DNA from: Komagataeibacter xylinus
GTDB lineage: Bacteria > Pseudomonadota > Alphaproteobacteria > Acetobacterales > Acetobacteraceae
Assembly: GCF_004302915.1 (NCBI RefSeq)
Contig: NZ_QQBI01000009.1
Span: forward strand, 1-64,000
Length of the DNA: 64,000 nucleotides
Direction of reading: 5' to 3'
Part shown: one piece after another, positions 25,962 through 34,573 of the stretch
Numbering within the stretch: position 1 is the first letter of the stretch
Layout: every line of letters starts with the position of its first letter
Notes under the pieces: generated by a model
Seen by the model: only the letters and a program-made list of their open reading frames with translations
What the model was told of the DNA's origin: nothing
The model's database searches: none
Position numbers and translations under genes: made by a program

Positions 25962-26972
25962 ATGCCCGATGGGAGCAGCCCGGATACCCTGCCCTTGCAT
26001 GGCACCGCCATGCCCCCCGTCCGCACGGACTGGACACGCGATGAAGTCGCGGCCCTCATGGCCCTGCCCTTCCCCGACCTGATCTACCGTGCCCAGACCG
26101 TGCACCGCGCACGCTTTGACCCCACGGAAATGCAGATATCCACCCTGCTGTCGATCAAGACCGGCGGCTGCCCGGAGGACTGCGCCTACTGCCCGCAGAG
26201 CGCGGTGCATGAGGATGGCGGTGTCAAGGCCAGCCGCCTCATGGCCGTGGAGGAAGTGCTGAAGGAAGCCCGCGCCGCCAAGGCCGCGGGGGCCGCGCGC
26301 TTCTGCATGGGGGCCGCGTGGCGCAGCCCCAAGGAGCATGACCTCGAGACCGTGTGCGCCATGGTCGAGGGCGTGAAGGCGCTGGGGCTGGAAAGCTGCG
26401 TGACCCTGGGCATGCTCGACAACAGCCAGGCCCACAAGCTCAAGGATGCCGGGCTGGACTACTACAACCACAACATCGATACCTCGCCCGAATATTATGG
26501 CGACATCATCTCCACCCGCACCTTCCAGGACCGGCTCGATACGCTGGAGAACGTGCGTGACGCGGGCATCAATGTCTGCTGTGGCGGGATCGTGGGCATG
26601 GGCGAGGACAGCACCGACCGCGCGGGCATGATCGCCACCCTGGCCAGCCTGCCCCGCCACCCCGAGAGCGTGCCGATCAACATGCTCGTGCGCGTGGAAG
26701 GCACGCCGCTGGCCGACAGGGCCGAGGCGGTTGACCCGATCGAATTCGTGCGCACCATCGCTGCCGCCCGCATCACCATGCCCGCCAGCCGCGTGCGCCT
26801 TGCCGCAGGCCGCGAGGACATGAGCGATGAAGCCCAGACCCTGTGCTTCCTGGCGGGTGCCAACTCCATTTTCTATGGCGAACGCCTGCTGACCACGCCC
26901 AATCCCGCCGCCCTGCGCGACCGGCAGTTGCTGGACCGGCTGGGCATGCATACATCACACAAACAGGGCTGA
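25962..26972 (+). CDS. bioB: Biotin synthase
   Basis: A 336-residue radical-SAM enzyme that inserts sulfur into dethiobiotin. The Fe-S Cys cluster is in [30 protein letters not shown] and VRLAAGRE are also family-typical, the last carrying the Arg near the second cluster. ATG 25962 was chosen because the longer GTG frame runs through the sucD terminator. No bioA, bioD or bioF is adjacent. A terminator follows at 26981. Confidence 0.95.
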   Translation: MPDGSSPDTLPLHGTAMPPVRTDWTRDEVAALMALPFPDLIYRAQTVHRARFDPTEMQISTLLSIKTGGCPEDCAYCPQSAVHEDGGVKASRLMAVEEVLKEARAAKAAGAARFCMGAAWRSPKEHDLETVCAMVEGVKALGLESCVTLGMLDNSQAHKLKDAGLDYYNHNIDTSPEYYGDIISTRTFQDRLDTLENVRDAGINVCCGGIVGMGEDSTDRAGMIATLASLPRHPESVPINMLVRVEGTPLADRAEAVDPIEFVRTIAAARITMPASRVRLAAGREDMSDEAQTLCFLAGANSIFYGERLLTTPNPAALRDRQLLDRLGMHTSHKQG

Positions 26973-26980
26973 ACCCGACG

Positions 26981-27010
26981 CGGCCGGGCGGGGACCGGCC
27001 GGGGCATTTT
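26981..27010 (+). terminator. Terminator after bioB
   Basis: CGGCCGG (26981-26987) pairs with CCGGCCG (26995-27001), followed by GGGCATTTT. It ends the bioB transcript before queE. Confidence 0.65.
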
Positions 27011-27059
27011 CCCATGCTGGCCCTGTTCATCTGGCCACGTGCATCACGAAATCTGGAAC

Positions 27060-27695
27060 ATGTCCTATACCGTAAAGGAAATCTTCCCCACCCTGCAGGG
27101 TGAGGGCGCACAGGCTGGCCGCACCGCCGTGTTCTGCCGCTTTGCAGGCTGCAACCTGTGGAGCGGGCTGGAGCGCGACCGTGCAAAGGCCATCTGCCAG
27201 TTCTGTGATACGGATTTCATCGGGACGGATGGCGCGGGCGGCGGCCGCTTTGCTGATGCCGATGCCCTGGCTGATGCCATCGCCGCACAATGGCCCGGTC
27301 CTGACACCGCGCGGGCCTTCGTGGTGTTTACCGGCGGCGAACCCCTGCTCCAGCTTGATGCGGCGCTGATTGCCGCAGTCCATGCACGCGGTTTTGAAGT
27401 GGCGGTGGAAACCAACGGCACCCTGCCCGCCCCCGCCGGTATAGACTGGCTGTGCGTCAGCCCCAAGGCGGGCGCCGTGCTGGTGCAGAAATCGGGGCAT
27501 GAACTCAAGCTGGTCTACCCCCAGCCCGACCTGATGCCCAAACAGGTGGCGGAACTGGATTTCGGGCAGTTCTGGCTCCAGCCCATGGATGACGCGCGCC
27601 GCGACCACAACACGGCGGCAGCGGTTGACTACTGCATGCGCCACCCGCAATGGCGGCTGTCGCTCCAGACCCACAAGCTGATCGGGATCCCCTGA
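27060..27695 (+). CDS. queE: 7-carboxy-7-deazaguanine synthase
   Basis: A 211-residue radical-SAM enzyme of queuosine synthesis; it turns 6-carboxytetrahydropterin into 7-carboxy-7-deazaguanine. The start [20 protein letters not shown] and the Cys set CRFAGCNLW...CQFCDTDF (long-spaced CX14CX2C type) are diagnostic, followed by [11 protein letters not shown] 27060 fits the family. queC begins 2 nt after its stop. Confidence 0.94.
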   Translation: MSYTVKEIFPTLQGEGAQAGRTAVFCRFAGCNLWSGLERDRAKAICQFCDTDFIGTDGAGGGRFADADALADAIAAQWPGPDTARAFVVFTGGEPLLQLDAALIAAVHARGFEVAVETNGTLPAPAGIDWLCVSPKAGAVLVQKSGHELKLVYPQPDLMPKQVAELDFGQFWLQPMDDARRDHNTAAAVDYCMRHPQWRLSLQTHKLIGIP

Positions 27696-27697
27696 AC

Positions 27698-28438
27698 ATG
27701 AGCGTTTCCCCTCCCCCTCCCTCCAGGCCCGAGAACGAAGCAGCCCTGGTCCTGTTTTCCGGCGGGCAGGATTCAGCCACCTGCCTCGCCTGGGCGCTGG
27801 CGCGGTTTGGCCGGGTGGAAACGCTGGGTTTTGATTACGGGCAGCGGCACGCGGTGGAGCTGGAATGCCGCGCCACGCTGCGCGATGGCATGGCGCGGCT
27901 CAACCCCACATGGGCGCAGCGCCTCGGCGCCGACCACACGCTTGACCTCGCAGCCCTTGGCACCGTGTCGGACACGGCGCTGACGCGCGAGGCGGAAATT
28001 GCGCTGACCGAAGGCGGCCTGCCCAACACCTTCGTGCCCGGTCGCAACATCATCTTCCTCACCTTTGCCGCAGCCCTGGCCGCGCGCCGCAATATTCGCC
28101 ACATCGTGACTGGCGTGTGCGAGACGGACTATTCCGGCTACCCCGACTGCCGCGATGACACGATCAAGTCCCTGCAGGTCACCCTCAACCTCGGCATGGC
28201 CAGCCATTACATCCTCCATACCCCGCTCATGTGGATCGACAAGGCCCAGACCTGGGAGCTGGCCGAGCAGCTTGGTGGCGCGGCACTGGTGCGGCTGATC
28301 AACCACGAGAGCCACAGCTGCTACCTCGGCACGCGCGGCGTGCTGCATGAATGGGGGCATGGGTGTGGCACATGCCCGGCCTGCCTGCTGCGCAAGGCGG
28401 GGTGGGAGCGGTTCATGGCACAGAAACACCATGTTTGA
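27698..28438 (+). CDS. queC: 7-cyano-7-deazaguanine synthase
   Basis: A 246-residue ATP-pyrophosphatase that makes preQ0. The PP-loop [16 protein letters not shown] (about 18-33) and the C-terminal Zn Cys set SCYLG...[13 protein letters not shown] are present. Start ATG 27698 lies right after queE. The stop overlaps queD by 8 nt. The N-terminal ten residues are Pro/Ser-rich, otherwise the length is usual. Confidence 0.94.
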   Translation: MSVSPPPPSRPENEAALVLFSGGQDSATCLAWALARFGRVETLGFDYGQRHAVELECRATLRDGMARLNPTWAQRLGADHTLDLAALGTVSDTALTREAEIALTEGGLPNTFVPGRNIIFLTFAAALAARRNIRHIVTGVCETDYSGYPDCRDDTIKSLQVTLNLGMASHYILHTPLMWIDKAQTWELAEQLGGAALVRLINHESHSCYLGTRGVLHEWGHGCGTCPACLLRKAGWERFMAQKHHV

Positions 28439-28958
28439 ACTGGTTTTCAGCCGCCGCTTTTCCATGGCGCACCGGCTGCTGGCAGGCAGCAGCGAGCGCT
28501 GCGCCCTGCCGCACGGGCATAATGAATACGTGCGCGTGCACCTGCGCGCGGCAACACCCGCGCCGCTTGATGGCGGCGCGAACATGGTCATGCCCTTCGA
28601 ACGCGCCAAGGGGGTGTGGCATGGCTTTATCGACAACCATGTCGACCATGCGCTGCAACTTGCCGAGGGCGACCCGCTGCTGGCGTGGTTCCGCCAGCAT
28701 GAACCCGGGCGCGCGGCCCGCATCATGGTCACGCCGGGCGACCCCACGACCGAACTGCTGGCCTGCCTGCTCATGGCCAAGCTCAATGCCTTCCTTGCCG
28801 CCGATGGCGGGGCGCTGACCTGTGCGGCCATCGAAATACAGGAAACGCCCACCAACACGGTCCGTTACAGCGGCGACCCGCTCGCGGTCCTGCCCCAGCC
28901 CCGCGCGGCCCCCCGATGCTGGTGGCGGCGCGCGGACATGACCATAGCCGACACCTGA
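28431..28958 (+). CDS. queD: 6-carboxytetrahydropterin synthase-like protein
   Basis: A 175-residue T-fold enzyme that would convert dihydroneopterin triphosphate to 6-carboxytetrahydropterin, the substrate of QueE. Zn ligands are SMAHRL and PHGHNEY; the catalytic Cys precedes the latter ([11 protein letters not shown]); the substrate Glu is in [12 protein letters not shown] 28431 overlaps queC. The protein is somewhat longer than E. coli QueD, with an extra C-terminal tail of about 25 residues ([13 protein letters not shown]). Confidence 0.88.
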   Translation: MFELVFSRRFSMAHRLLAGSSERCALPHGHNEYVRVHLRAATPAPLDGGANMVMPFERAKGVWHGFIDNHVDHALQLAEGDPLLAWFRQHEPGRAARIMVTPGDPTTELLACLLMAKLNAFLAADGGALTCAAIEIQETPTNTVRYSGDPLAVLPQPRAAPRCWWRRADMTIADT

Positions 28959-28989
28959 TTCCCCTACCCTGAAAGGTCCCGTTTTTTAC

Positions 28990-30450
28990 ATGTCAGCACT
29001 TGCCCGCTACCGCCAGGAATGGTTCGGCAACATCACGCGCGACACCCTGGCCGGGATGGTCGGCACATTCGCGCTGATCCCCGAGGTCATCGCGTTTTCC
29101 TTCGTGGCGGGGGTGGACCCGGCCGTTGGCCTTTATGCCTCCTTTGTCATCAGCGTGGTCATTGCGTTCACGGGCGGGCGGTCAGGCATGATCTCGGGGG
29201 CCGCGGGCTCGGTGGCGCTGGTGGCGGCAGCGCTGGTGCGCGGGCATGGCGTGCAGTACCTGCTGGCGGCCACGCTCCTGTGCGGCCTGCTGCAGGTCCT
29301 GTTCGGCATTCTCAAGCTCGACGTGCTCATGCGCTATGTCTCGCGCCCGGTGCGCACCGGGTTCGTCAACGCGCTGGCCATCCTGATCTTTTCGGCCCAG
29401 CTGCCGCACATGCTGCATGTCACGTGGCATACCTATGCCATGATCGCGCTGGGGCTTGTCATCATCTACATGGTGCCGCGCTTCTTTACCGCCATCCCCT
29501 CGCCGCTCATCTGCATCGTGGTGCTGACGGTGGTGGCCGTGGCCTGGCCCATGCCGCTGCACACGGTGGCCGATCTGGGCCGCCTGCCCGACAGCCTGCC
29601 GCATCTGGTCCTGCCTGATGTGCCATTCTCGCTTGATACTCTGGGCATCATAGCACCCTACGCCCTGGCCATGGCCAGCGTGGGCATGCTCGAATCCATG
29701 ATGACCGCCCGCGTGGTCGATGACATGACCGACACCCACAGCAGCAAGAAACAGGAATGCATGGGCCTTGGCGTGGCCAATATTGCAGTCGGCATGTTTG
29801 GCGGCATCGCAGGCTGCGGCATGATTGGCCAGACGGTGGGCAACCTGCGCTATGGCGGGCGGGGGCGGCTTTCCACCTTCGTGGCGGGCGCGTTCCTGCT
29901 GCTGCTGATGGTAGCATTGCGCCCGTGGGTGGCGCAGGTGCCGGTGGCCGCCCTCGTTGCGATCATGATCATGGTCTCGGCCAGCACGTTCTCATGGGGG
30001 TCCCTGCGTGATCTGGCGCACCACCCGCGCACGACCAGCATCATCATGCTGGCTACCGTTGCGGTTGTGGTGGGCACGCATGACCTCGCCGCAGGTGTTG
30101 CCGTGGGCGTGCTGCTCAATGGCCTGTTCTTCGCCTTTCAGGTGTCGAACATGCTGTCGGTCTCCAGCACGCTTTCACCCGATGGCCTCAGCCGCACCTA
30201 TATCGTGAACGGGCAGGTGTTCTTTGCTTCATCCGACGGGTTTACCGATGCGTTCGACCTGCATGACACCGCCCGCGACATCACCATAGACCTCACCCAT
30301 GCCCATCTGTGGGACATGACCGCCGCTGGCGCCGTGGAAGAACTGGTGGGCCGGATGAAAGCGCTGGGCATGCAGGTGCGCCTGACCGGGCTGAACACGG
30401 CCAGCGCCACGCTGATCGAGCGGCATACCGGGCTGGAAAACCTGACCTGA
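28990..30450 (+). CDS. SulP family anion transporter with STAS domain
   Basis: A 486-residue inner-membrane transporter. About 10-12 hydrophobic segments occupy residues 15-400, beginning FGNITRDTLAGMVGTFALIP, then the C-terminal cytoplasmic STAS domain (about 400-486) with DITIDLTHAHLWDMTA. Substrate may be sulfate, another anion or bicarbonate; no cys genes are near. It lacks the full N-terminal extension of eukaryotic members. Downstream lies a decayed gene on the other strand. Confidence 0.88.
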   Translation: MSALARYRQEWFGNITRDTLAGMVGTFALIPEVIAFSFVAGVDPAVGLYASFVISVVIAFTGGRSGMISGAAGSVALVAAALVRGHGVQYLLAATLLCGLLQVLFGILKLDVLMRYVSRPVRTGFVNALAILIFSAQLPHMLHVTWHTYAMIALGLVIIYMVPRFFTAIPSPLICIVVLTVVAVAWPMPLHTVADLGRLPDSLPHLVLPDVPFSLDTLGIIAPYALAMASVGMLESMMTARVVDDMTDTHSSKKQECMGLGVANIAVGMFGGIAGCGMIGQTVGNLRYGGRGRLSTFVAGAFLLLLMVALRPWVAQVPVAALVAIMIMVSASTFSWGSLRDLAHHPRTTSIIMLATVAVVVGTHDLAAGVAVGVLLNGLFFAFQVSNMLSVSSTLSPDGLSRTYIVNGQVFFASSDGFTDAFDLHDTARDITIDLTHAHLWDMTAAGAVEELVGRMKALGMQVRLTGLNTASATLIERHTGLENLT

Positions 30451-30670
30451 AAGGATCTTCTGGCGGGCGGGCATGACCCTCCTGCTGCGCCAGATTCAGG
30501 CCCGTTTGGCCTGTGTCATGCAGGCGGCATGATGGCCGCCTGCGGCCAGCAGTCACGGCAGGGAATGGGAGACCCATACCTGCTGGGCCATGATCCGGAT
30601 CTGGCCGGAGCCTTGCTGGTCCGAAGAGGCACCGCCCTACCGCATCATGCCGCGCTGCAGAATGCGCGGT

Positions 30671-31058
30671 TCATTCCAGCCCGGAGGCTTGCCCGGGGGG
30701 CGGCGCCACAGGCAGCGATGGCCACAAGGCTGGATCAGACAGTTTTTCGATCGTGACTGCCGCAAGTTCCTGCGGCGCATGCTGGTCAAACCTGAACCAC
30801 TTCGCCTTGAGATACGTATCCTCCGGGGTAATACACTCCCTTTTGCACTTCATGTGCCACGCCATCACCTTGCGCGGCGATATGAATGTCCCCGGGCCAT
30901 CGTATAGTCCTGTGGCGCGCATCGGGGCACTTCCAGCACTATCCGCCACCACGCAGGTCGATTGCATCGGGATCGGCACGCCGGAAGTGGGTCAGCGATC
31001 CCCTGAACCCCTGCTGGCGCAACCATGGTACAACGCTGGCCTTCAGTTCACGGTCCAT
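30671..31058 (-). pseudogene. Decayed DUF4304 family gene
   Basis: Three minus-strand frames together resemble one DUF4304 protein. From 31058 a frame reads MDRELKASVVPWLRQQGFRG, continues to DAIDL and stops at 30939. A second frame near 30890-30945 reads IVLEVPRCAPQDYTMARGH. A third, open from GTG 30979 to 30671, supplies FISPRKVMAWHM and KAKWFRFDQHAP, the usual C-terminal end. The central strand between DAIDL and IVLEVP is missing. So there are two frame changes and a deletion, and no intact product can be made. The identification rests on recalled family pattern, not on a search. Confidence 0.55.
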
Positions 31059-31129
31059 ATCCGCGCGGGTATGGGTCACCTGCCTGGCCTCGTGTGTAGA
31101 GGGCACGCGCCCCGGTCGCCATCAAGTGG

Positions 31130-32032
31130 CTATTTCGTGCTTTTTCCCTTGCCCGTGGCCGAAGTCGCGGCGGGCACGGCAAAAGGATCGGTCACCGTGG
31201 CCGTGCCTGCAAGTTTGGCCCACTGGTCGGCCGCCGTCGTATCACCCGCCTGTCGCGCGCTCTGGCTGGCACGGGCATAAAGCTGGGCTGCCGCCTGTGC
31301 ATTGCCTGCCCTGGTCGCCGCGCGGGCGGCTACGCCAAGGGCGCGGGCCATGTCGCGGTAATGCACCTGTGTCTGGCGGATGGTCGCGGCCTGCAGCGCA
31401 TCCTGCCAGGCGGTCTGGGCGCTGCCGCCGGTGGCGAGCAGGTTGCGGGCCGCCATCTCCCTGGCATCCGCGCTCCAGCTATCGGGCAGCTTGCCGGTCA
31501 GCGTCTCGAAATACGCCGCGACCGAGGCCAGTGTCGCATGATCCCCGCTCTCATCGGCAATCAGCCCACGGATGAACTGGCCTTTCTCGGCAATGTCAGG
31601 ATCCTGCGCGCCCGCGGCAAGGGCGGCCTGTTGCGCGGCTTCCCCCTCGCGGCCCAGCCGGTGCAGCGCGCCGGCCTGCACCAGGTCCAGCCCCGTATCA
31701 TCCGTCGTCTGCCCGCGCAGCGCCAGCGCCGCCCGGGTTGAGGTAATGGTGGCCAGCGCATCCTGCGGCTTGTTTTCATCAAGCTGCACGGTGGCCAGAT
31801 TATAGCCTGCATCGCCTATGGCCGTAACGTCATCACGCGCCACGGCACGCTGGCCTGCCGCACGGTACTGCTGTTCGGCCACTGCAAGGCGGTCAAGCCC
31901 CACGGCATCGCGCCCGGTATCCATGTCCTGCGACAGGGTGCTGTCGGTCGGGGGGGGGGGGGTCTGCGCCCCGCCGCAGGCGGCAAGGCCCAGTGCAAGG
32001 CCCAGTGCCGCATAGTTTTTTTTCATCTTCAT
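31130..32032 (-). CDS. TPR-like lipoprotein, last gene of the MCE operon
   Basis: A 300-residue lipoprotein: signal MKMKKNYAALGLALGLAAC with the acylated Cys at 19, then helical repeat-like sequence (QYRAAGQRAVARDD, GDAGYNLATVQLDENK and similar) resembling TPR units, ending in a Ser/Lys-rich tail. It should sit on the periplasmic side of the inner or in the outer membrane and could link the MCE protein to partners. ATG 32032 overlaps the mlaD-like stop (ATGA). Residues 24-28 are encoded by a run of 13 G/C that could slip. It is not the PqiC-type lipoprotein usual in MCE operons. Confidence 0.75.
   Translation of the reverse strand: MKMKKNYAALGLALGLAACGGAQTPPPPTDSTLSQDMDTGRDAVGLDRLAVAEQQYRAAGQRAVARDDVTAIGDAGYNLATVQLDENKPQDALATITSTRAALALRGQTTDDTGLDLVQAGALHRLGREGEAAQQAALAAGAQDPDIAEKGQFIRGLIADESGDHATLASVAAYFETLTGKLPDSWSADAREMAARNLLATGGSAQTAWQDALQAATIRQTQVHYRDMARALGVAARAATRAGNAQAAAQLYARASQSARQAGDTTAADQWAKLAGTATVTDPFAVPAATSATGKGKSTK
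31950..31962 (-). repeat. Homopolymeric tract of 13 G (plus strand)
   Basis: Thirteen consecutive G on the plus strand encode Thr-Pro-Pro-Pro-Pro six residues past the acylated Cys of the lipoprotein. Gain or loss of one base would shift the frame and remove nearly the whole mature protein. Confidence 0.95.
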
Positions 32033-32979
32033 GGCTGCACCTTCTGCGCGGGAAGACGGGCATGGCCCTTCTTCACCTTGTTGCCGCTGCCGCCCAGCAG
32101 CCACATGCCCCGCATCTGGTCAACCAGCTTCTGCAGGCTGGCGGCCGTGGTCTGGGCCTGCACCAGAAGGACCGGAAGCTGCTGGCTGGCATCCTTCAGG
32201 TTGCTGGTGATGGCGGGTGTTGCATTGCTCAGGTCGCCCGTCGCCTTCTGCACGTTGCTCATCGAGGCACTGGCCTTGTCCATCACGGTGCCAAGCTGCT
32301 TCTCGATCGGGGTCAGTTGGCTGACCGTGGCGTCAAGGCTGGTGATCATCTGTTCCGCCTGGCGGATCAGGTCATCATTGGTCATGAGCCGCCCGATGGA
32401 GCCCTTGCCCGCATGCATGTCGGTAATGGTGGCATCGAGCGTTGCCATCATGTGCTGGGCGTTATCAAGAACCGGGATCACGCGGTCACGGATATCGCTG
32501 AAGGTCTGGGTAATGGTATCGGCCGGGTTGGGCGCGTTGGTGGCGCTGAGCACGGCGTAGCTCCAGTCCAGCTTCTCGCCCACGCCACGCGAGATGTCGA
32601 TATAGCTCGCCCCTGCCACCACGAAGCGCTTGCGGATGATGGCCGTGCTGTCGTGGCGGATATAGGGCTCGATGTCGGGGTCGATCTCGGCAACGGCGTA
32701 CATGCCGCCCGAGGGGTTGATGCGCACGCGGCGCACCGTGCCCGCATGGATGCCCATCACCTCGAGGTCATCGCCAACGGAAAGGCCGCTCACCCCGTCT
32801 TCAGGCAGCACGATGCGCAGCCTGCCCGCGGGCGTGAGCCAGTCGCGCAGCACGCCAGCCTCGATCACCGCGCCAAACAGGATGACAAGGGCGACCAGAA
32901 CGAGGATGCCCACCCATTCATCGGCGTAACGGACGCGCACAAGCTGCCGGATTCCGTCTGACTGTTGTTTCTGCACCAT
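32029..32979 (-). CDS. MlaD/MCE domain lipid-binding protein
   Basis: A 316-residue protein with one N-terminal membrane anchor (about 22-44, ILVLVALVILFGAVIEAG), one MCE domain (about 48-140: RIVLPEDGVSGLSVGDDLEVMGIHAG...) and a long helical coiled-coil-like C-terminal region (about 150-300, DNAQHMMATLDATITDMH). MCE domains form hexameric rings that pass phospholipids between membranes. The helical tail may form a tunnel or needle, as in longer MCE proteins. ATG overlaps the upstream ABC stop (TAATG), and the lipoprotein start overlaps its stop. Confidence 0.88.
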   Translation of the reverse strand: MVQKQQSDGIRQLVRVRYADEWVGILVLVALVILFGAVIEAGVLRDWLTPAGRLRIVLPEDGVSGLSVGDDLEVMGIHAGTVRRVRINPSGGMYAVAEIDPDIEPYIRHDSTAIIRKRFVVAGASYIDISRGVGEKLDWSYAVLSATNAPNPADTITQTFSDIRDRVIPVLDNAQHMMATLDATITDMHAGKGSIGRLMTNDDLIRQAEQMITSLDATVSQLTPIEKQLGTVMDKASASMSNVQKATGDLSNATPAITSNLKDASQQLPVLLVQAQTTAASLQKLVDQMRGMWLLGGSGNKVKKGHARLPAQKVQP

Positions 32980-33674
32980 TACACCACCCGCAGGGAAAAA
33001 AGACCTTCGTCAAGAAGGCGCATGTGGATATTCACCGCCTTACGATAGGCATGCCACGCAGCAGAGGAGCGGACGAACCACAGCACCCCGCAGCCACGGT
33101 CGCGCGCAGCGGTCATCGTTTCAAAAAACGGCAGGACCGTCTCTTCTGGCAGCATGTCCGAGATATCTTCCAGTATCAGCAGGTCCGGTCGCCCCATGAA
33201 GGCCCGCACGCAGGCCGCCCGCGCCAGATCCGCGCTGGAAAGCCGGTCTGGCGCGGTAATGGGCAGGCCGGGAAAGCCGAAAGTATGCCCAAGCTCGGTT
33301 GCGCGCCGGACCACGTGCTCGAACGGGTCTGTCGTATGGTACAGGTGCGGCAGCATGATGTTGAGATGCGTGCCGAACAGGCTCAGCCAGCTACCATGGC
33401 GCGAGATGCGGCCAATACGCCCGCGCAGCGCGTTGAGCTGCCGGTCATACAGCGTGCTCCAGTCCAGCCCCATGAACTTGATGCTGCCCTGCGTGAGCGG
33501 GATCATGCCCGTGCACAGGTCAGCGAACATGGCGGCGCGCTCGAAGTCACGGCAGTCGATCACCGCGCATTCACCCGGCATGATGCGCAGGTTGTAGGGC
33601 GCGGGCATGAGGCCGCTTTCCTCGAACGAGGGCACGGCGTCGCGTAGTTCCAGCAGGGGCGCGTTTGCTGCCAT
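32979..33674 (-). CDS. Degenerate ABC transporter ATP-binding subunit of the MCE system
   Basis: A 231-residue protein with the length and domain order of MlaF-like ATPases but without their motifs. The Walker A position (about 37-50) reads VIDCRDFERAAMF, with no GxxGxGKS. The signature region (145-149) is LSSAD instead of LSGGQ, Walker B (165-170) is LLILED, and the H-loop His is replaced (LWFVRSSAAW). It can hardly hydrolyse ATP alone. ATG 33674 lies 2 nt after the mlaE-like stop; the longer frame is a shadow of that gene. It may be a structural subunit, or work with an intact ATPase encoded elsewhere. Confidence 0.72.
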   Translation of the reverse strand: MAANAPLLELRDAVPSFEESGLMPAPYNLRIMPGECAVIDCRDFERAAMFADLCTGMIPLTQGSIKFMGLDWSTLYDRQLNALRGRIGRISRHGSWLSLFGTHLNIMLPHLYHTTDPFEHVVRRATELGHTFGFPGLPITAPDRLSSADLARAACVRAFMGRPDLLILEDISDMLPEETVLPFFETMTAARDRGCGVLWFVRSSAAWHAYRKAVNIHMRLLDEGLFSLRVV

Positions 33675-33676
33675 GG

Positions 33677-34573
33677 TCAGAAATCCAGCATGAAGAGGAT
33701 ATTGACCACCAGCACCAGCATGATCCCGCGGGCGAAGCCGCGCGGCATGATGGTGGCCATCGTATCGTTGCTGCTGACGGTCAGCCCCGAAATGCACGCC
33801 CCCAGCCCGACAAAGAAACCGACAAGCACGAATTTGAGCGGGATGATGAGGTAATCCCACGTGGTCATGGCGGCCAGCACGTTGAAGAAGAACGTCCAGA
33901 CCGAGGAGGTGATCGCACCGCTGGCATGCGCCACCACAAACCCCATGAGCAGCGACACGACCGCGAAGATCATGCCCAGCGTAAAGCCACCCACCGTAAA
34001 GGCGAAGGTGCGCGGCATGACCAGCGCCAGGAAGGGGTCGATGCCACGCGCCTGCAGGCCGCGCACCTCGCCGCCAAGCACCATCATGCCGATCTCGGTC
34101 AGCGACAGCATGCCACTGCGGCCCATCAGGATGATGCCCACGAGAATGGGCGCGATTTCACGCACCAGCACCGATACCAGGATCGAGCCCGTCATCTGCG
34201 CCATGCCGGCATAGCCCAGCCAGTACGCCGCCTGCGACACGACCATCAGGCCCGCGAGGGTTGCGGTAATGACAATGCTCAGGAAGCCGCCGCCAATCAC
34301 CTGCCGCAAGGTAGCGCGGAATTCATAGATGACCGGCCGACGCCATGAATTGGGGCGCAGGCTCTCGCGCAGCGTGCCCCACCCCGCCCCGATCAGCAGG
34401 AGCGTGAAGCGGACCTGGTGGCGCGTCAGCCGCCCGAGTGCCGCAAGCCAGGGCGCGAAACGCCCGACCAGCGTAGCGAAACGGTCCGTATCCCCGCTCT
34501 CCTCTGGCGGGGCCATCTGGGCCAGCACGCTTGATGCCTGCTGCTCGGGCGGCGGGGGAGCGTTCTGTGTCAT
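33677..34573 (-). CDS. MlaE/YrbE family permease
   Basis: A 298-residue inner-membrane permease with five or six hydrophobic segments between about 60 and 298. The MlaE family motif is visible around FGAGAQGI-equivalent positions and in GLGACISGLTVSSNDTMA near the C-terminus; EVRGLQARGIDPFLALVMPR (about 167-186) is the family coupling-helix region that touches the ATPase. The N-terminal 45 residues (NAPPPPEQQASSVLAQMAPP) are an extra, Pro-rich tail. It overlaps the sensor gene by ATGA and pairs with MlaD and the degenerate ABC protein. Confidence 0.85.
   Translation of the reverse strand: MTQNAPPPPEQQASSVLAQMAPPEESGDTDRFATLVGRFAPWLAALGRLTRHQVRFTLLLIGAGWGTLRESLRPNSWRRPVIYEFRATLRQVIGGGFLSIVITATLAGLMVVSQAAYWLGYAGMAQMTGSILVSVLVREIAPILVGIILMGRSGMLSLTEIGMMVLGGEVRGLQARGIDPFLALVMPRTFAFTVGGFTLGMIFAVVSLLMGFVVAHASGAITSSVWTFFFNVLAAMTTWDYLIIPLKFVLVGFFVGLGACISGLTVSSNDTMATIMPRGFARGIMLVLVVNILFMLDF

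Noticed and set aside
30451-30670. Another small gene between the SulP gene and the decayed DUF4304 gene
   Set aside because: No frame shows a family motif, ribosome site or sensible composition.
32979-33860. A 293-residue ABC protein starting at 33860
   Set aside because: The first 62 residues are a His/Arg-rich shadow of the mlaE-like gene; ATG 33674 lies 2 nt after its stop.
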